Below the pieces are notes generated by a model. That model made no database searches, was not told the origin of the DNA, and saw nothing but the letters and a program-made list of their open reading frames with translations. 64,000 nt of DNA, taken from Litoditis marina. Taxonomy: Eukaryota > Nematoda > Chromadorea > Rhabditida > Rhabditidae. The stretch lies in the NCBI GenBank assembly GCA_964036275.1, contig OZ038435.1:20190793-20254792 (forward strand), in the 5' to 3' direction. The translations under genes and the position numbers were made by a program. Positions 11,801-22,882 of the stretch are shown piece by piece (the first letter of the stretch is position 1; every line of letters begins with the position of its first letter).

Positions 11801-14784
11801 TACTCGTATTTCAGCAAGGATGTCCCGAGAAAGGTAGGCTTTTATTGGGTTTATAAGTTATATCCAGAAATTTAGTTGATTATGAGTTTAAAATTCTAAT
11901 GTTTTACATCTTTACATATTTATACATTCATTTTTTCCAGATTTACGGAGTGGTCCGTGACTCCACGGGTACCCCTCGATACGTTGTTCAGGGCACGTGG
12001 GACAAACATGTGGACATGCTACGGGTGGCCAGGTATAGTCATTATCATTCCTACGTTGACTGTGTGTAATATGTACAGTGAAGTTCTGAATGTGATCCAG
12101 AAACTGTTTAATGTTTACGTGATCTGTGCAAATGCAGAATGGTGACTGCAGAAAGGATTTGACAAGGATTCTACACCTGTAAATCAGTCGATACGCATGT
12201 TTTGCGATGGACAAGTTGGGTTGTAGTCAGATTAAGTTTTTTTTTTCATTTGGTGAACTCCTCATTTTCAGAGTAAATGGCGGTGGAGAGAAGGCGAAAA
12301 TTGAGACGGAACCCGAGCCGAAACGGCTGTGGACTTGCAACCCGCCATAGTTGGTTACTTTTGGTCTTTTGAGTAGTTTTAGTTATTGATAGGTGTGGGA
12401 ATGTTCTAAAGTGGATACATAGTAGTGGTAATTTTTTAAACACTTTAGAACGGTATTCATTTGAGGTTGAGGCGTAAAATTCATTTTCTGGTTAATCGGA
12501 ACCAGGAAATTGACATTTTTTTCCTGCACTTCCATATATATGTCGCGCTCTGTAAGTAGGCGGAAAATGTTGATGTGTTGAAGCATCAGAATACAGGTTT
12601 GGTGCTGAATGATCATACTACAATTTGTACGCTGAAAGATCAGACTACAACTTCTTCCTTACCTTATCCTCTTATCGATTTCAGTCCGGGCGGCGACAAG
12701 ATGCACAATTTCACCCGACTGGCCATCGAGTTGAATGAGCCGGAGGAGGGCGTGGCTCCCACGGACTCCCGGTTCAGACCGGATCAACGACTCATGGAGG
12801 ACGGGAAGTGGGTAGATCAGTATCGATTGATTGGGGAAGTGGGTAGTTCAGTATCGATTTAGGGCCTGATTAGAATTAGGAATGAAGCTCATGGTGTTTC
12901 ATTCCTGCTCTTCAGATCTAACCTGATAATTTACGGTGTTTTGTCATTTTTCAACAGTCTATTTCATTTGTTGTTTCTATCAAACGTTAAGTATTTATCT
13001 GCCAACTTGGTGATGTGTAGAGTATTGTTATTTTACTTTTTTTCCAGATGGGATGAGTCGAACAAGAAAAAGTTGGAGGTGGAGGAGAAACAGCGGCTGG
13101 TTCGACGGAAACGGGAGGCCGAGATGGAGAAGGCCATGGCACAAGGTACCGTAGTCCGGGTTTACTTCTTGAAGGAATTATCATAGTTTGTTTGAAGAAT
13201 GGAGAGATCTAGGAGAGATCTAGGAGAATGAAGTATTCTTCCGAAACTTCTCATAATTTTGAGTTTTAATTTAGTGATATGTTTGGTGGGTCGATGGCAC
13301 AAGGTACCGTAGTCCGGGTTCAGCTCTTCCTAGCTGAAAAGTTACGGGCCTAAAAGGTTTTCGTGTCTTTTTTAGGGCCTAATAGTCCCTTGACTTTTCA
13401 CCTGAGTTGAAAGGCCTGTAAGAATAAGGTTAAAGCTTTATGAGATTTCAAAGCTTGGCGGAAACGAGGCTGTTTTGGTTTGTTCTAATGTGTTTGTAGT
13501 TTGATCTCCTTGTGTGGTCGCCATTCATTATGTGCACGCAGGTGAAACTGCAACCTAAATGTAGTCACTTCGGATAATGAAAACTCTAGCGGCCGTCCAC
13601 TTACACACGCTTTCAAAACCAACCCCTGGATGTGTTTTGAAATGGTGTGTTTTTATTACACGAGCAGTGCACGTTTCGTACTGGGCTCGATCAAACATTA
13701 CTCCTTGACGGCGAATTCACTCGCGAACCGTGTCCTTCCCGAACCGAACCGCAAACCGGTCACTGGAGAACCGAACCGAGTGAACCGACCGACATTCTAA
13801 ACCGACTGGAGTTCCAGTGAAAGGTTTGAACTGGACCGACATTAATCATGATTTAAACGAACAAATCGTATACAAGGTAAAGTTAGTGAATTCCCACTCA
13901 TTTTACCTTGCATACGGTCCGGTTCGGTCGGTTCGGTTCGGTTCTCCAGTGACCGGTTCGGTTCGGGAAGGACCCGGTTCTGGCAAATTCTTTATTTAAC
14001 CCGGTATTTCGTTAACCCTAGCCGTTAACCATTAACCGGGTTACCTGGTTAACCCTTTTGTTAACCACTTGGTAACCCTAAATTTGCCCCAAAAGACATT
14101 GTAGAAGAGGGTTAACAAGTGGTTAACAAAAGGGTTAACCAGGTAACCCGGTTAAGGTTACCTGGTAGGGTTAACGAAATACCGGGTTCCTTGTGGAATT
14201 GGCCCCCGGTTCTCCAGTGAATTGGCCCTCATTGACTGATGAATAACAACGCAAAGTGGGCGAGTGTTGGTCGTATTCGACTATCATGTGTCATATTATT
14301 TAGTTGGAAAGTTTCTGCGTCTCTAGTTCTTCTGATTGTTAACCAAGGATATCGTTTGTACTCAGGGAACGATAGTGAAACTATGTGATTGGTTATTTCA
14401 TCAGCACAGCACTAAACTTCTCAAGGTACCGAAATGCAATATCCGTGAAGTTATCGAAGTAGAGAAAATGGTACTAGTTTTTGATTCGAAATTGCGTATT
14501 ATCGGATAAAATTTGCTCGTTTCAGGCCGTGTGTACATCACGAAAACAATGAGAAATCTTCCGGTTTCTCAGAAAAAAATGAGAGGGAAAGAATCCGTTT
14601 TCGAATATTTTCACGTTTTTTTTTCTATTTTTACGTTTCAGGTCGTGAATACGAGGAGTACACCCCAACCTGGTTTACGAAAACACAGGACGAGCTGACG
14701 GGGGCCCTGTTCCATAAATTCAACGGAGACTACTGGAAGTGTCGACAAAAGGGAGATTGGTCCAAGTGTCCCAATATCTACTAG
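2820..14784 (+). CDS. Oxysterol-binding protein (OSBP family), 5' partial
   Basis: Lipid exchanger that moves sterol against PI4P at ER-Golgi contacts. Exons: 2820-2892, 3710-3842, 4850-4969, 6650-6735, 7017-7094, 7476-7599, 8150-8225, 8502-8607, 8935-9063, 9972-10061, 10641-10796, 11094-11264, 11687-11833, 11941-12032, 12272-12349, 12685-12807, 13048-13145, 14642-14784. Phases agree at every junction and give 673 visible residues (human OSBP has about 807). In order: second half of a PH domain (NPYEVGQSCRGSINL, FHLKAQNDIDRQKWLSSLE), an acidic linker, coiled-coil segments (LEDLRTAAHLL; EQLETLAKQHSSLERA), an FFAT-type motif EFHDAAE that binds VAP, then the full ORD. The ORD has NLWSIMKNCIGKELSKIPMP, the family signature EQVSHHPPAAAH split across 10796/11094, FRGKYLSVIPVG, TTTVHNIIVGKLWID, GDKCNLKFIPYSYFS, APTDSRFRPDQRLME and a final KCPNIY. 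The PH N-terminus and start codon are missing. Many introns carry MITEs, and several contain partial copies of exon ends. Identification as OSBP rather than a distant ORP rests on near colinearity from PH to C-terminus. Confidence 0.95.
3553..3676. mobile_element. Family A hairpin MITE (copy A1), TTAA target
   Basis: About 120 bp, flanked by TTAA on both sides, with TIRs AGAAGGACGATTATGTGG and the complement of AGTAGGACGATTATGTGG. The core GCAATTGAA...TTGCAGTTTAAAGGAC pairs the two arms into one long hairpin. TTAA target sites are characteristic of piggyBac-type transposases. It lies in an OSBP intron. Confidence 0.85.
3926..3992 (+). pseudogene. Duplicated, frameshifted copy of the OSBP PH exon end
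   Basis: This repeats 3784-3842 almost exactly, from GAAATGGCTATCTT to GGCGGAGAG, and ends at its own good donor (AGTG|GTACGT). A 7-base insertion, GTATGTT, follows GGCTATCTT and shifts the reading frame. The first copy has the intact frame and the right phase for the next exon, so it is taken as the working exon. Confidence 0.75.
4163..4237. mobile_element. Short foldback element, family R (copy R1)
   Basis: Ends ATACACCGCCAAGG and CCTTGGCGGTGTAT are perfect inverted repeats. Flanks ATGAGTAAC and TTGAGTAAA look like a slightly diverged 9-bp target duplication. A longer relative lies at 59414-59636. Confidence 0.7.
4370..4537. mobile_element. Long palindromic MITE, family K
   Basis: About 168 bp, nearly self-complementary. 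The left arm starts GTACGTATGCTGGAAGATC and continues into CGGCACCTTCATCCCA; the right arm is its complement ending GCATACGTAC. The centre is CATCCCGGCGGGATG. No clear target duplication and no coding sequence. Confidence 0.7.
5047..5333 (+). repeat. Three diverged copies of the preceding exon end plus donor
   Basis: The end of the OSBP exon at 4850-4969 and the start of its intron recur three times: 5047-5080, 5174-5233 and 5299-5333. The middle copy keeps about 60 bases, from CAACTACAA through GGAC to a donor-like GTGAGTAG. The last keeps TGGGTGGGCACTATAG from the intron side. None joins in frame to the next exon (6650), so the first is the functional one. Confidence 0.75.
5421..5590. mobile_element. 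Family B MITE, hAT-like (copy B2)
   Basis: Starts CATACTCCAGTAAGG and ends ACTGTTGTATG. The 8-bp flanks TGTAAGGT and TGCAAGGT differ at one base. The internal phrase TCTTCTTTTCGGCCAAAA is shared with the other B copies. Confidence 0.8.
6741..6850. repeat. CT-rich simple repeat
   Basis: Imperfect (TC)n tract starting just inside the OSBP intron after the 6650-6735 exon. The ORF running through it (Leu/Ser-rich) is an artefact of the repeat. Confidence 0.9.
7111..7281. mobile_element. Family B MITE, hAT-like (copy B3)
   Basis: CAAACACCAGTAAG at the left and ACTTTACTGGTGTGTG at the right, with the family B interior. Flanking 8-mers CTTATATA and TTTGTATA differ at two positions, so this is an older insertion. 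Confidence 0.75.
8089..8136. mobile_element. Fragment of family H element
   Basis: The segment GAGATTACTGTAGAAAGTCA followed by CCGATTGGTGAAACGGAGTA matches one end of the longer H copies at 21324, 38347 and 61811. Confidence 0.5.
9102..9733. mobile_element. Harbinger-like non-autonomous element with CGTATTACG arms (family G)
   Basis: A 632-bp element with TIRs GGCAGGGTCCATACTTTTT at both ends, flanked by TAA on each side. A 3-bp TAA/TWA duplication is typical of PIF/Harbinger insertions. Both arms are dense in the palindrome CGTATTACG and in CGCGTAC, while the middle is plain AT-rich DNA. It lies in the OSBP intron just after the exon ending SKIPMP. The 189-codon ORF at 8758-9327 runs by chance from intron through exon into this element and is not a gene. 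Confidence 0.8.
13710..14227. mobile_element. MULE-like foldback element with GGTTCGG arms (family F)
   Basis: Left end GGCGAATTCACT and right end AGTGAATTGGCC are inverted repeats. The 9-bp flanks CTCCTTGAC (13701-13709) and CTCATTGAC (14228-14236) form a target duplication with one mismatch, the length typical of Mutator-like elements. Arms are built from iterations of GGTTCGG / CCGAACC. Another element (family E) is inserted inside it. No coding sequence. Confidence 0.85.
13982..14204. mobile_element. MULE-like foldback element with GGTTAACC arms (family E), nested in F
   Basis: Ends GGCAAATTCTTTATTTAACC and the complement of GGCCAATTCCACAAGGAACC. It is flanked by a perfect 9-bp repeat, CCCGGTTCT (13973-13981 and 14205-14213), which belongs to the host F element. 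Arms iterate GGTTAACC and GGTTACC. The perfect duplication shows it jumped into the older F element. Confidence 0.88.
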
Positions 14785-16090
14785 ACCCTCGTGGATAGTT
14801 CTCGTCCAGTGGATGTTGAAGGGTACTGTATCCTCCACTTTTGGATGTGTATGGAACCACTTGTAGTGATAGTTTATACACTGGTGGCGGGGTACTGCAT
14901 CCCCACTTTCTGATGTGTCTGTACAGGGACTATTCCTGCTCCGTTTCACTTTGTTAGGGTTTTACGTTGCCGTTCCGGTGATTTTTTGGCTTTCTGACTC
15001 TGTTGGTTACTGCGTAACCGTCTAGTTGTATTGATTCATTTTCGAGTAGATCAGCGATGGTTCGCCTTTTTTCAGTAAAAATGTCACAATCAATGTTTTT
15101 CGACATGCGATCGTCCCATTCCGATATTTCTATGCACAACTGCCACGAAGGTTGAAACGTGGAATAGTACGCTATTTGTGTCATTTTTCCACGTTTCACA
15201 TGACGTCACAGTTGTTTACTTACGATTTCAGTGTAGTTTGATCTATTGATTAGTATTGATTTTAGTCTGGTGTCCGATCGTCTTTTCATACGTGTTTTCC
15301 CTCAGCAGCTTTCTGGTTGTGAACATTGCCCAACTGTTGCTTTTTCTGCCTAATTTTTGTTCAAATTCGCTTTCCTGGTTTTTTGAATCGTTTAACCTGA
15401 ATTGTATAGAGTTTCATCTATTTTTGACGTTTTAGAATACTTTCTAAATACTTTTATAATTCACACTAACGTTTCACTCGATCATTTTTGTACTTGTAAT
15501 TAGCTGATCATATAATCTGTTTCATTTGCCGGTTAGTATAAGGGCTCTCCAAAACAAAATGTGATTTTATTTATTCTAATATAGTTATCACTTGAACAGT
15601 CTGCATTATAGCTACATTGTATAGATTTCTATTGCCTAAAGGAGTTTAATTTTGGAGTTTTTTTTCGCATTTCAGACTATGAATGCGGTGTGCATGTATG
15701 TATCGAAACATAAATGTGTTTTAATCAATCAATACTTAATTAAAAGAATAAAATTCAAACGCTGTTACTTGGGTTTCAATAATTACTTTGGTAAGGGCGT
15801 GTTCGATATTTTCGTCAAGCTGGGATGTTTTGTTCTGCTTAGGGCTTCTCAAACGATAAAATATGTGTAATATTTTTTCCATCCAATTATTTAAAATTGA
15901 GTGCGAAATAAGTCCTGTAGATCTACGGTAAAGATGTATAAAAGAAAGGTTACGGTAGAAACTACACATGACTTATGTTGAACATTTTCCCTGCATGTTA
16001 TTTTGATGAATTTGTTCGTGTTTTGATATATAGTGTGAAATCTACATTTCGTATTCTGTCTATAAATAAACTAAGTTCTAGAAACAAATA
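14785..16090 (+). other. Probable 3' UTR of OSBP
   Basis: AT-rich sequence without coding signals follows the stop codon. AATAAA occurs at 15747-15752 and at 16065-16070; the second is followed by a T-rich stretch. TGACGTCA occurs at about 15202. The 3' end itself is not determined. Confidence 0.45.
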
Positions 16091-16813
16091 TCTCAAGTTA
16101 GGCTGGTTGGTATGTGCACCAACCAGACGTGTGCCCTTTTGAATCGCGCTCTATTTGCATAACCGCGTTGCCGACCGCTCGCGTCTAATGCAGATAAGGT
16201 GCTCTCGCTCTCCGTCGCTCTCAACTTTTTCGTCACACCGAATTTCAGTGCATTAGTCATACTCTAGTTCGTTTCAAGTCCTTATTTTAGTTGTTAACTA
16301 TGAGTTGAAGGTTATTTCACTATATAAATGATCATTTAGCCAGTAGGCGCCTCGCTTCGCACATTTTTTGTTGGTATACCGGTAGTATGAGAAGTGGTGT
16401 TTGCTTTTCTTCTTTGAGCTTTTATTCTTTACAAGTCTGTGTTTAGTGTCTCTTTACAATGATTTGCTCATGACACGGTGTGAATTCTTGACAATCGTGA
16501 CGTTGTTCTAGTTGAAACGCCGATGAAAAACTGATGAAAGAAATAAAACTAGAAAACTAGTGATTCTTCCTGGTATTCGTTTTTGATCAGTGGTTTTCTT
16601 TTCTGCTAAGAGATATCTCAATTCTTTCATACCTTTGTAAAATTATAATGGACTTCAGTATCTTTCAGTGTCTTGGAAGTCTTGGGGTAATCTCCCTCTC
16701 AATCTGGGAGAATATGCCTATTATCATAATGACAAATTTACTTATAATAATAAACATAATGATAATTTACTAGTTTTCCAGTATCATCCTACGATCTGAT
16801 AGTCTGATAGAAT
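16091..16813 (+). promoter_or_regulatory. 5' flank of the WIP gene
   Basis: A GC-richer patch at about 16120-16240 includes ATTTGCATAAC, close to an octamer motif, and CGCTCGCGTC. It could be the promoter. A TTTTCCAG acceptor ends at about 16780, 34 bases before the ATG, pointing to either a 5' UTR intron or a spliced-leader acceptor. Confidence 0.3.
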
Positions 16814-19800
16814 ATGCCCCCACCACCACCGCCCCCTCCGCCTCCCCCGCCGGGTCTGATCAGTGCATCTTCCGCTGCTCCTGCGAAACCCATGACCAAG
16901 GACTTGTTGGGGGACATAGCTGTGAGTTTCTTTCATAACTAACTTTTTGATTTTTTCATTCATTTTCTCTAAAAAAAAATTAATCAGTATGCACACACAG
17001 GTCACCAGTTAAGTGTGACTATCCTACAATAGAGGCGGTTTGATCATTGTAAACTCGTATAAATCCATCATTCAGCATCAAAAATAGACGAACGCGCTCG
17101 ATTTTTAAATTTTCAGGCTATTCGGGCGACTTTCATTGAATGTGTTCCTTCCACCAAAAAGAACGAGAATAGAAAGTTGTAGCCAAATTTTTGATCAATA
17201 TTTCGCGCTGTCTCACTCTCACTCAACGGAAAATAATCTTATTTCAAAACTAGCACCTTAATGCAAAATGCATTTTTCCTCAATGCCTGCAAAAACACGG
17301 ATTTGCCTTAGTTTTTTGTTGATTCATGGAAATTAGATATCAGGTTTCCAGTTTCCTTTTCAACTGCTTACTGTTTACTGGCATGACAAAAAGGTGATCG
17401 AGTATTTTTCATCACGAATTTTGAGTTCAATTTAGCAGATCCACAGTAATCTCACTTACAATATATTGTTTTTACAGAAAGGAGCCAAATTGCGAAAGGT
17501 GCAGACGAATGATCGATCGAGTCCGATCGTAGGAAATGTCAAACCGTCCTCCAACTCTTCTTCCGGGAACCCACTCTCGTCGTCAACAGGTTTGTAGTTT
17601 TATATTTTGAATAATTTAATTTACAATATAATTGGTTTTAGTAATTAGTATTGTTGTTCTTCATACGCTTCAGCTTTTATACGCATGTTAGCACCGCGAC
17701 GAAGTAGTAACATTTAGTATTCAATGTTGTGGTTCGAAGTAACTCGCCGAACAGGGACACTTCACACTTATTAAAAGAGAAATCTCTCATTCAGTCAACT
17801 GAATAGTTGGCCAAGTTCGAGCTATATCATGTATTTATGATCTGATTGTATGTGCTTCTCAAATGTGCAAACTTTCCCAATATTCGCAAAACGGGAGTTC
17901 GCTTTTTGGGTTAATAGTTATTTGGACATTCACCGCAGTATGATCGTGCCTAGCACATGTCTTACCTGCAGAATACGTAGAAAAACATCTGATCAAAAAC
18001 AGTTAGCACCAAAAATGGTTTGTGTAACTAAAATTTGATAGGATGTTTTGTCATCTTACGGTTTTTCGAAAGTCAAAAGAAGGTCAAGGTAACCCCAGAG
18101 GGCCAGAAGTGACGATGTGTTAGTGGAAATATAGCAAAAGTGAGCATCAGTCATTATCGAAAAAAGTTTTTTTCTCACAATTTCTTACTTCCAGGTGGTT
18201 CTTCTACCGCCTCTGGCTTCCCGCGTCCCAGTGGGGGAGGCGGTCTTTTCGCCAACGGACTGCCCTCCAAACCGAGTGACAACAAGAAGAAGGCCATGGG
18301 AATGCCGTCTATGATGAACAAGGAGAACAATCAGGCCACGCCCACTTCACAGCAGAATCAGGCTCCGCCCCCTCCGCCGCCGCCACCACCACCGGCAGCG
18401 GAACAGCCGAGTAGTTCTGGTTAGTCGTGGGCACGGTTTGGTGACAAATACTTTCAAAGACGTTTGGTTTTGGTCAGAACGTGACCTGTTTTTCATTTAA
18501 CATGCAAATCTGGGTGATTTGATGTTTTGCGGTAAAACGGGTGTCATTTTGTACGGAAGGACGTTTTAACGGTGTTTCGTTCGACAGCAAGCTTGCACAA
18601 TTTTATTCCTCGAACACATTTACAGGAATCGATAACTGTTCTGCACTTCAAACTTTATAAATATTCAACGAAACCGGCTCAACTTGAAAAATTTGGTTGT
18701 CGGGTCTTTTGAGATGCCCGAAAAAATTCTTATGTTTTATATTTATTTCTCATTCCAGTGTCGAAGAGTGTGCCTCCAGCCCCATCGTCTATTTCGAAAC
18801 CATCTTTCGGAATGACGTCATCATCGAAGCCGAACGCCCCGCCCCCTCCTTCCATGAACAACAAACCTAATGTGGGTTGGGGTTTAGAAAAGTGAAGAGT
18901 GCTAATCCCTGATATGATCATCCAATTTCCATTCATACACCAGTAAAGTTGTCCAAACAGTCAGAAAATTTCGAAAGATCGACTACTTTTTATCGAAAAG
19001 AAGAAAATCGGTCTACTCTTGGTGAAACATCCTAAATTTTCACGTGTTTACATCTGAAAACGGACTACCCTTTGTCGCTTAGTCGGACCTTACGGGTGTA
19101 TGTTTCCATTACGATAAGCTTCGATACTACTACTGTATCTGTAATAGGCATGATAGTCACCGCCTTGTAATGAAGCGACCTGTAACAATTTATTCGGAGT
19201 GAACACAATCACAACATTCTATTTAAATATAATGCGTTTATATTTCTCAAAGTCATTTGGTAATCGAACTAAACTGTGGACAAACATCCCCTCACTGTTT
19301 ATTTGTCATTGGAAATCTGGAATGGACGGGTTTCGAACTTTAAAATTGGATCGAGAGAATTGGGTATTTTCATCGGCAGAATCAGAAACCAGCATTACCT
19401 GGAAAAGAAGTTACCGAAAAAGCTGGTTAGTTATAGAATTGGTCGCCGAAAATAGTTTGTTTAGAATTTTATTTTCATTATTTTCTTCTTCTCCTCATTC
19501 CGTTCTGTTTCAGATGTCCTCCATTCATTCTACTCCGACGGGTCGGCCGAATCCCAATTTCCAGACATATCGTCCGAATCGATCGGACTCTATGAGCAGC
19601 GCGTTGAAGGACAAGGAGTTTAGGAGAAGCATGGAGGTAGGGGAGAGAAAGATAGTGAGTGAGAGAGGGGGGGGGGGATAGAGAGAGAGAGGGGGGGAGA
19701 GAGGAAGGGAGGGATGGATGGGCAGAGAGAGAGAGAGAGAAGAAGGAGAGAGAGAAGGAAGGAATATATGTTATTATTACTAAGTACAGTACAACTTTTC

Positions 19801-22800
19801 TGATGCATAGAAAACAATTGATTGGTGAATAACGCGAGGTGGATGGATAGATAGGACTGAAAGGGACTTGTTAACTAGTTAGAAGTGTATATGTAATTTT
19901 TCCTATTTCAATCAAAATAACTATTGGCACTCGTTGAATGGTTAGAATATGATGTTTATTAAAAAGTAATATGTGCAAAAGTGGTCAAGTGTCGTGCTTT
20001 TCTGTTGTTTTTATTCTATCAAAGCATGACGATTATGTGGACCAATCCCGTGTCAACGGTCTTTTGAACTGCAATTGAAAACTGTATTGTAGTTTTGAGG
20101 ACTGAAGCGTTGGGATTGTATCACATAATCGTCCTGATTTAATGTAAATCTTTCAGGATCTATCAGTGTCGAGTGGTTCGAGTGGTTCATCGCGTCGCCC
20201 TCCGGCCCCACCCCCCGCCAGACCCAATGCCCCGCCCCCTCCACCACCATCTCAGGTTAGATTGAATAATAATAGTAATTACTACTACTAATAATAATAA
20301 TGTATTGTTGGGTTTGTTTAGGACTATATTTTCTATATACAAAACTATCTCAGGCAACATTGAAGGCGGATAATGATAGTATAATAGTAGTGGCAGTAGT
20401 AGTAGTAGTTTATTCAATATCATAAATAAGGAATACACCTACAAGCTCATCCACCGCCCCCTCCACCACCATCCTAGGTTAATAGTAATTACAAATAATA
20501 CTATTCTGATATCTGGCGGAAATGTTTGGAGAGTGCGGTGGTTATAGTCGAAGATTGAAGATTTGTCGGTCTTTCAAGCAATGTCATCGAGATTATCTCC
20601 CACCAGAATGCACAATTATCTCCCTATGGAGTAGATATGTGTTTTTTATCAATTGTACGTTTTACCCAGAGCTAGTGGAAACAATTAAACATCTAAACAT
20701 TTGAACAAAAAAGTTGGGGCATCTGACACCATCACTCCTCGTCTTCATTGATATCTATCTACCATATATCATCGTTTCAATTGTGCAATCATTCATTAAT
20801 TATTTTCATTCACGTTTCACACTTTCGTTCCGTTATTACACACTGTGTAATAAATATTTCATTTGATTTGAACACTGCAAAAGTGCACATTATATAATGA
20901 GCGCGTAACAGAGTACAAATACACTACATTTTATTTTTATCTCCCATGTCTCCATTTTCTCGTAATTGGACTGCCACATATACCAATGTGGAAAGACACG
21001 TGTTCAATCGCGAATAAACATTCTATTCTATTCTACAGGGTCCGTCTTCGATGTCGATGGAGAGGCCGTCAAACGGGTATCCGAAGCCACCGATGCCGTC
21101 GTCTGTTGGAAGACTTCCGGAAAGGTAGATCAGTTTGCTGGAACATTCTCCTCGGACAAATATCTTTTAGTGAGCTCGACGAGGAAGTATGCAGGTCAGA
21201 GAGACGCAGACGGTCTCATCCTGTCTGTGGTCTCACCGACCGTCATGCTCTCGCGCTTCTGTAGCTGGCCAATCGCAGAAGATTTGTGTTAGTGTTTCTG
21301 AGACTTTGCTCGGGAAAATATCTGTTATAGTCCGTTTCACCGATCGATGTCCTTCTACAGTAATCAGTCAGATATTCAAAAGGGTTTTTCTAATGAGTGG
21401 TTCAATATTTTGGTTTCAAACTTCCAGAGTTTGTAGTAGTAAACGTCCAGAAGATACTACCAAAACTTGAGAAGAACCCAGAAACGCCAATATACCGAAA
21501 TTTAACCTGATAATTTGATCAGATTACTGTAGAGGGTTATAAGTGAGTGGAACAAACTATAGTTTAGTGTCTTAGGCAGCGAGCAATAGGAAAGAAGATA
21601 TTAATGGTGAATACAATGATAACATCTAAGTATTAAAATAGAAATGGTAATTAAAATTGGAGAATAATAAAACTTAGAAACCACCTATGTGGAATAGTGT
21701 TACCTAGGAATTTCGGGCTTTTAACGTCTATATGCCGGTAGAGGCCAGTTCATAATCGCTCTGCATGCTTCACCTAGATGAAAATTACCATGTGCTGTTT
21801 CTCTTTATGGAAGGAATAAAAAAGCAGTTGTACCCGTAATTATTGTCATAGAAGTGCCATATCATATGAAAATTGCTGACTCGGTCGTAAAATGTGCGTG
21901 ATGGTCAAACGCTTCGTTTGAATATCAAACGGAGTACAGGCTGACAGCTCTGTTTACAAAGTGTCATGTTTCAGTCGTATGCAGTTCTCCTCTGAGCCGC
22001 CCCCGCCGCCGCCCCCTCCACGCGGGACCTCCATGATAAGTGGAGCTCCGCCCACTTTCTCACAACAAGCTCCGCCCAATTTCCCGCCGGCACCGCCCCC
22101 TTCTTCCCACGGTCGATTCGAGCGGGAAAGGGCCGAATCGATTGAACAGCGACAACACTATCATGCACCGGCGGCGATCCAACAGCAACACAAGGCGCAT
22201 CCTTTCGATAGGTTAGTATGTTTTGGGCTACGATCTATTTACTGAGAATACTGAATCGTAGCGTCGTAGTTTCAAGAGTTTCAACGAACTGAGCTCAGCT
22301 AAGGTAACTTTTATTAATCACGTTATTTGCACATTGTTGCTCGTTTCCTTATTGAGTACAATGTGTATCTCCGACTAAGGTTGTGAATAGTGTTCGATTG
22401 TTCGAGTTTTGGCAAAACTCGACTCAAACCAACTTCAAAAACGGTATCTCCGACTGACTGTTCATACACAATCGTGTTCAGGCGTTTCAGAATGTTCTCT
22501 ATTCTGTTCTGTTGAGTTTGTGAGTATGTGCCTACTCAGCAGTCGCATGTGCCATTGACATGAACGGGACTTCCCATGTCCCGGTACTGTCCCGGGACAG
22601 TACCAAGAATTACGGTAGAAATGGAGCAGATTTGCATGAGTGATGACAAAAATTCTCCTCGATCCTGACTTTTATATGCAAATCTGCTCCATTTTTACCG
22701 TAATTCTTGGTACCGTCCCCGGACAGTACCGGGACATGGGAAGTCCCGTTGTTGTCCCTGGGACATGCAGTCGCCTGAGTATGTATGAAATGACCCATCC

Positions 22801-22882
22801 TCTCATTCTTTCCAGATTCAAGTTCCTTCCCATCTCCAGTCTGCCTCCACCGCCCGCTGCTGGCAGCCTGACAGCACGTTGA
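16814..22882 (+). CDS. WASP-interacting protein (WIP/verprolin, WIPF family)
   Basis: Binds actin and stabilises WASP to steer Arp2/3-driven actin assembly. Nine exons: 16814-16921, 17478-17589, 18195-18419, 18759-18871, 19514-19636, 20157-20255, 21039-21124, 21975-22211, 22816-22882; 389 aa. Residues 2-13 are all Pro, a profilin-binding type start shared with WIP. A WH2 actin-binding motif, LLGDIAKGAKLRKV (residues 31-44), spans the first junction and is followed by TNDRSSPIV, as in vertebrate WIP. Next come a Gly-rich GGGGLFANGLP, several proline blocks (PPPPPPPPPP in exon 3; PPPPPPPP in exon 8), and Ser/Pro-rich disorder. The last residues, RFKFLPISSLPPPP (368-381), match the WASP WH1-binding motif of WIP (RFYFHPISDLPPPEP). 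Exon 7 is preceded directly by a family P element tail, and exon 6 has a partial duplicate downstream. The start was chosen for the poly-Pro N-terminus. A formin or another poly-Pro protein is excluded by the paired WH2 and C-terminal motifs. Confidence 0.92.
18934..19102. mobile_element. Family B MITE, hAT-like (copy B4)
   Basis: CATACACCAGTAAAGTTGTCC-type start (first 20 bases intact) and end TTACGGGTGTATG, with a perfect 8-bp flank TTTCCATT on both sides. One of the most complete copies. Confidence 0.87.
19637..19760. repeat. GA-rich simple repeat after a WIP donor site
   Basis: (GA)n and G-rich tract starting right at the 5' splice site of the exon ending MSSALKDKEFRRSME. Confidence 0.9.
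20021..20142. mobile_element. Family A hairpin MITE (copy A2)
   Basis: GACGATTATGTGGACCAATC at the left and its near complement at the right; a right-hand TTTAA remains but the left TTAA is lost. It ends 14 bases before the exon at 20157. Confidence 0.8.
20450..20500 (+). repeat. Partial copy of the WIP exon 6 end and its donor region
   Basis: CACCGCCCCCTCCACCACCA followed by GGTTAATAGTAATTAC repeats 20220-20285. The copied part covers the exon end (PPPPPPS) and the intron start. The copy's donor is CTAG|GTTAAT. Confidence 0.7.
20894..21038 (+). mobile_element. Family P element with (TTCTA)n tail, abutting an acceptor (copy P1)
   Basis: About 140 bp. It shares GTGCGCGTAA-like sequence, a CCACAT...ATGTGG hairpin, CACGTGTT and GCGAATAAA with copies at 44264 and 60432. 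It ends in ATTCTATTCTATTCTACAG, which is itself the splice acceptor of the WIP exon at 21039. A short element with a pentamer tail suggests a SINE-like retroposon, but no RNA polymerase III boxes are evident. Confidence 0.65.
21324..21567. mobile_element. Family H element (copy H1)
   Basis: Starts TATAGTCCGTTTCACCGATC and ends GTGGAACAAACTATA, with the internal inverted pair CTACAGTAATC / GATTACTGTAG. Related copies lie at 38347-38582 and 61811-61946. Confidence 0.7.
21683..21750. repeat. Dispersed repeat V (first copy)
   Basis: The segment ACCTAGGAATTTCGGGCTTT through ATGCCGGTAGAGGCC recurs in reverse orientation at 24604-24690 (CTACCGGCATATAGATGTT...). The two copies flank the end of WIP and the space before MED11. 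Confidence 0.6.
22547..22766. mobile_element. Palindromic element with TGTCCCGGGACA motif (family L)
   Basis: Left arm ATGTGCCATTGACATGAACG and the complement of the right arm ATGTCCCAGGGACAACAACG match. Both continue into GGGACTTCCCATGTCCCGG and ATGGAGCAGATTTGCAT. It is flanked by a perfect 8-bp GCAGTCGC (22539-22546, 22767-22774). It lies in the last WIP intron. Confidence 0.82.

Noticed and set aside
16814..22882. Formin or Ena/VASP-like protein suggested by poly-Pro blocks
   Set aside because: No FH2 or EVH1 domain follows, whereas WH2 and the C-terminal WASP-binding motif match WIP.
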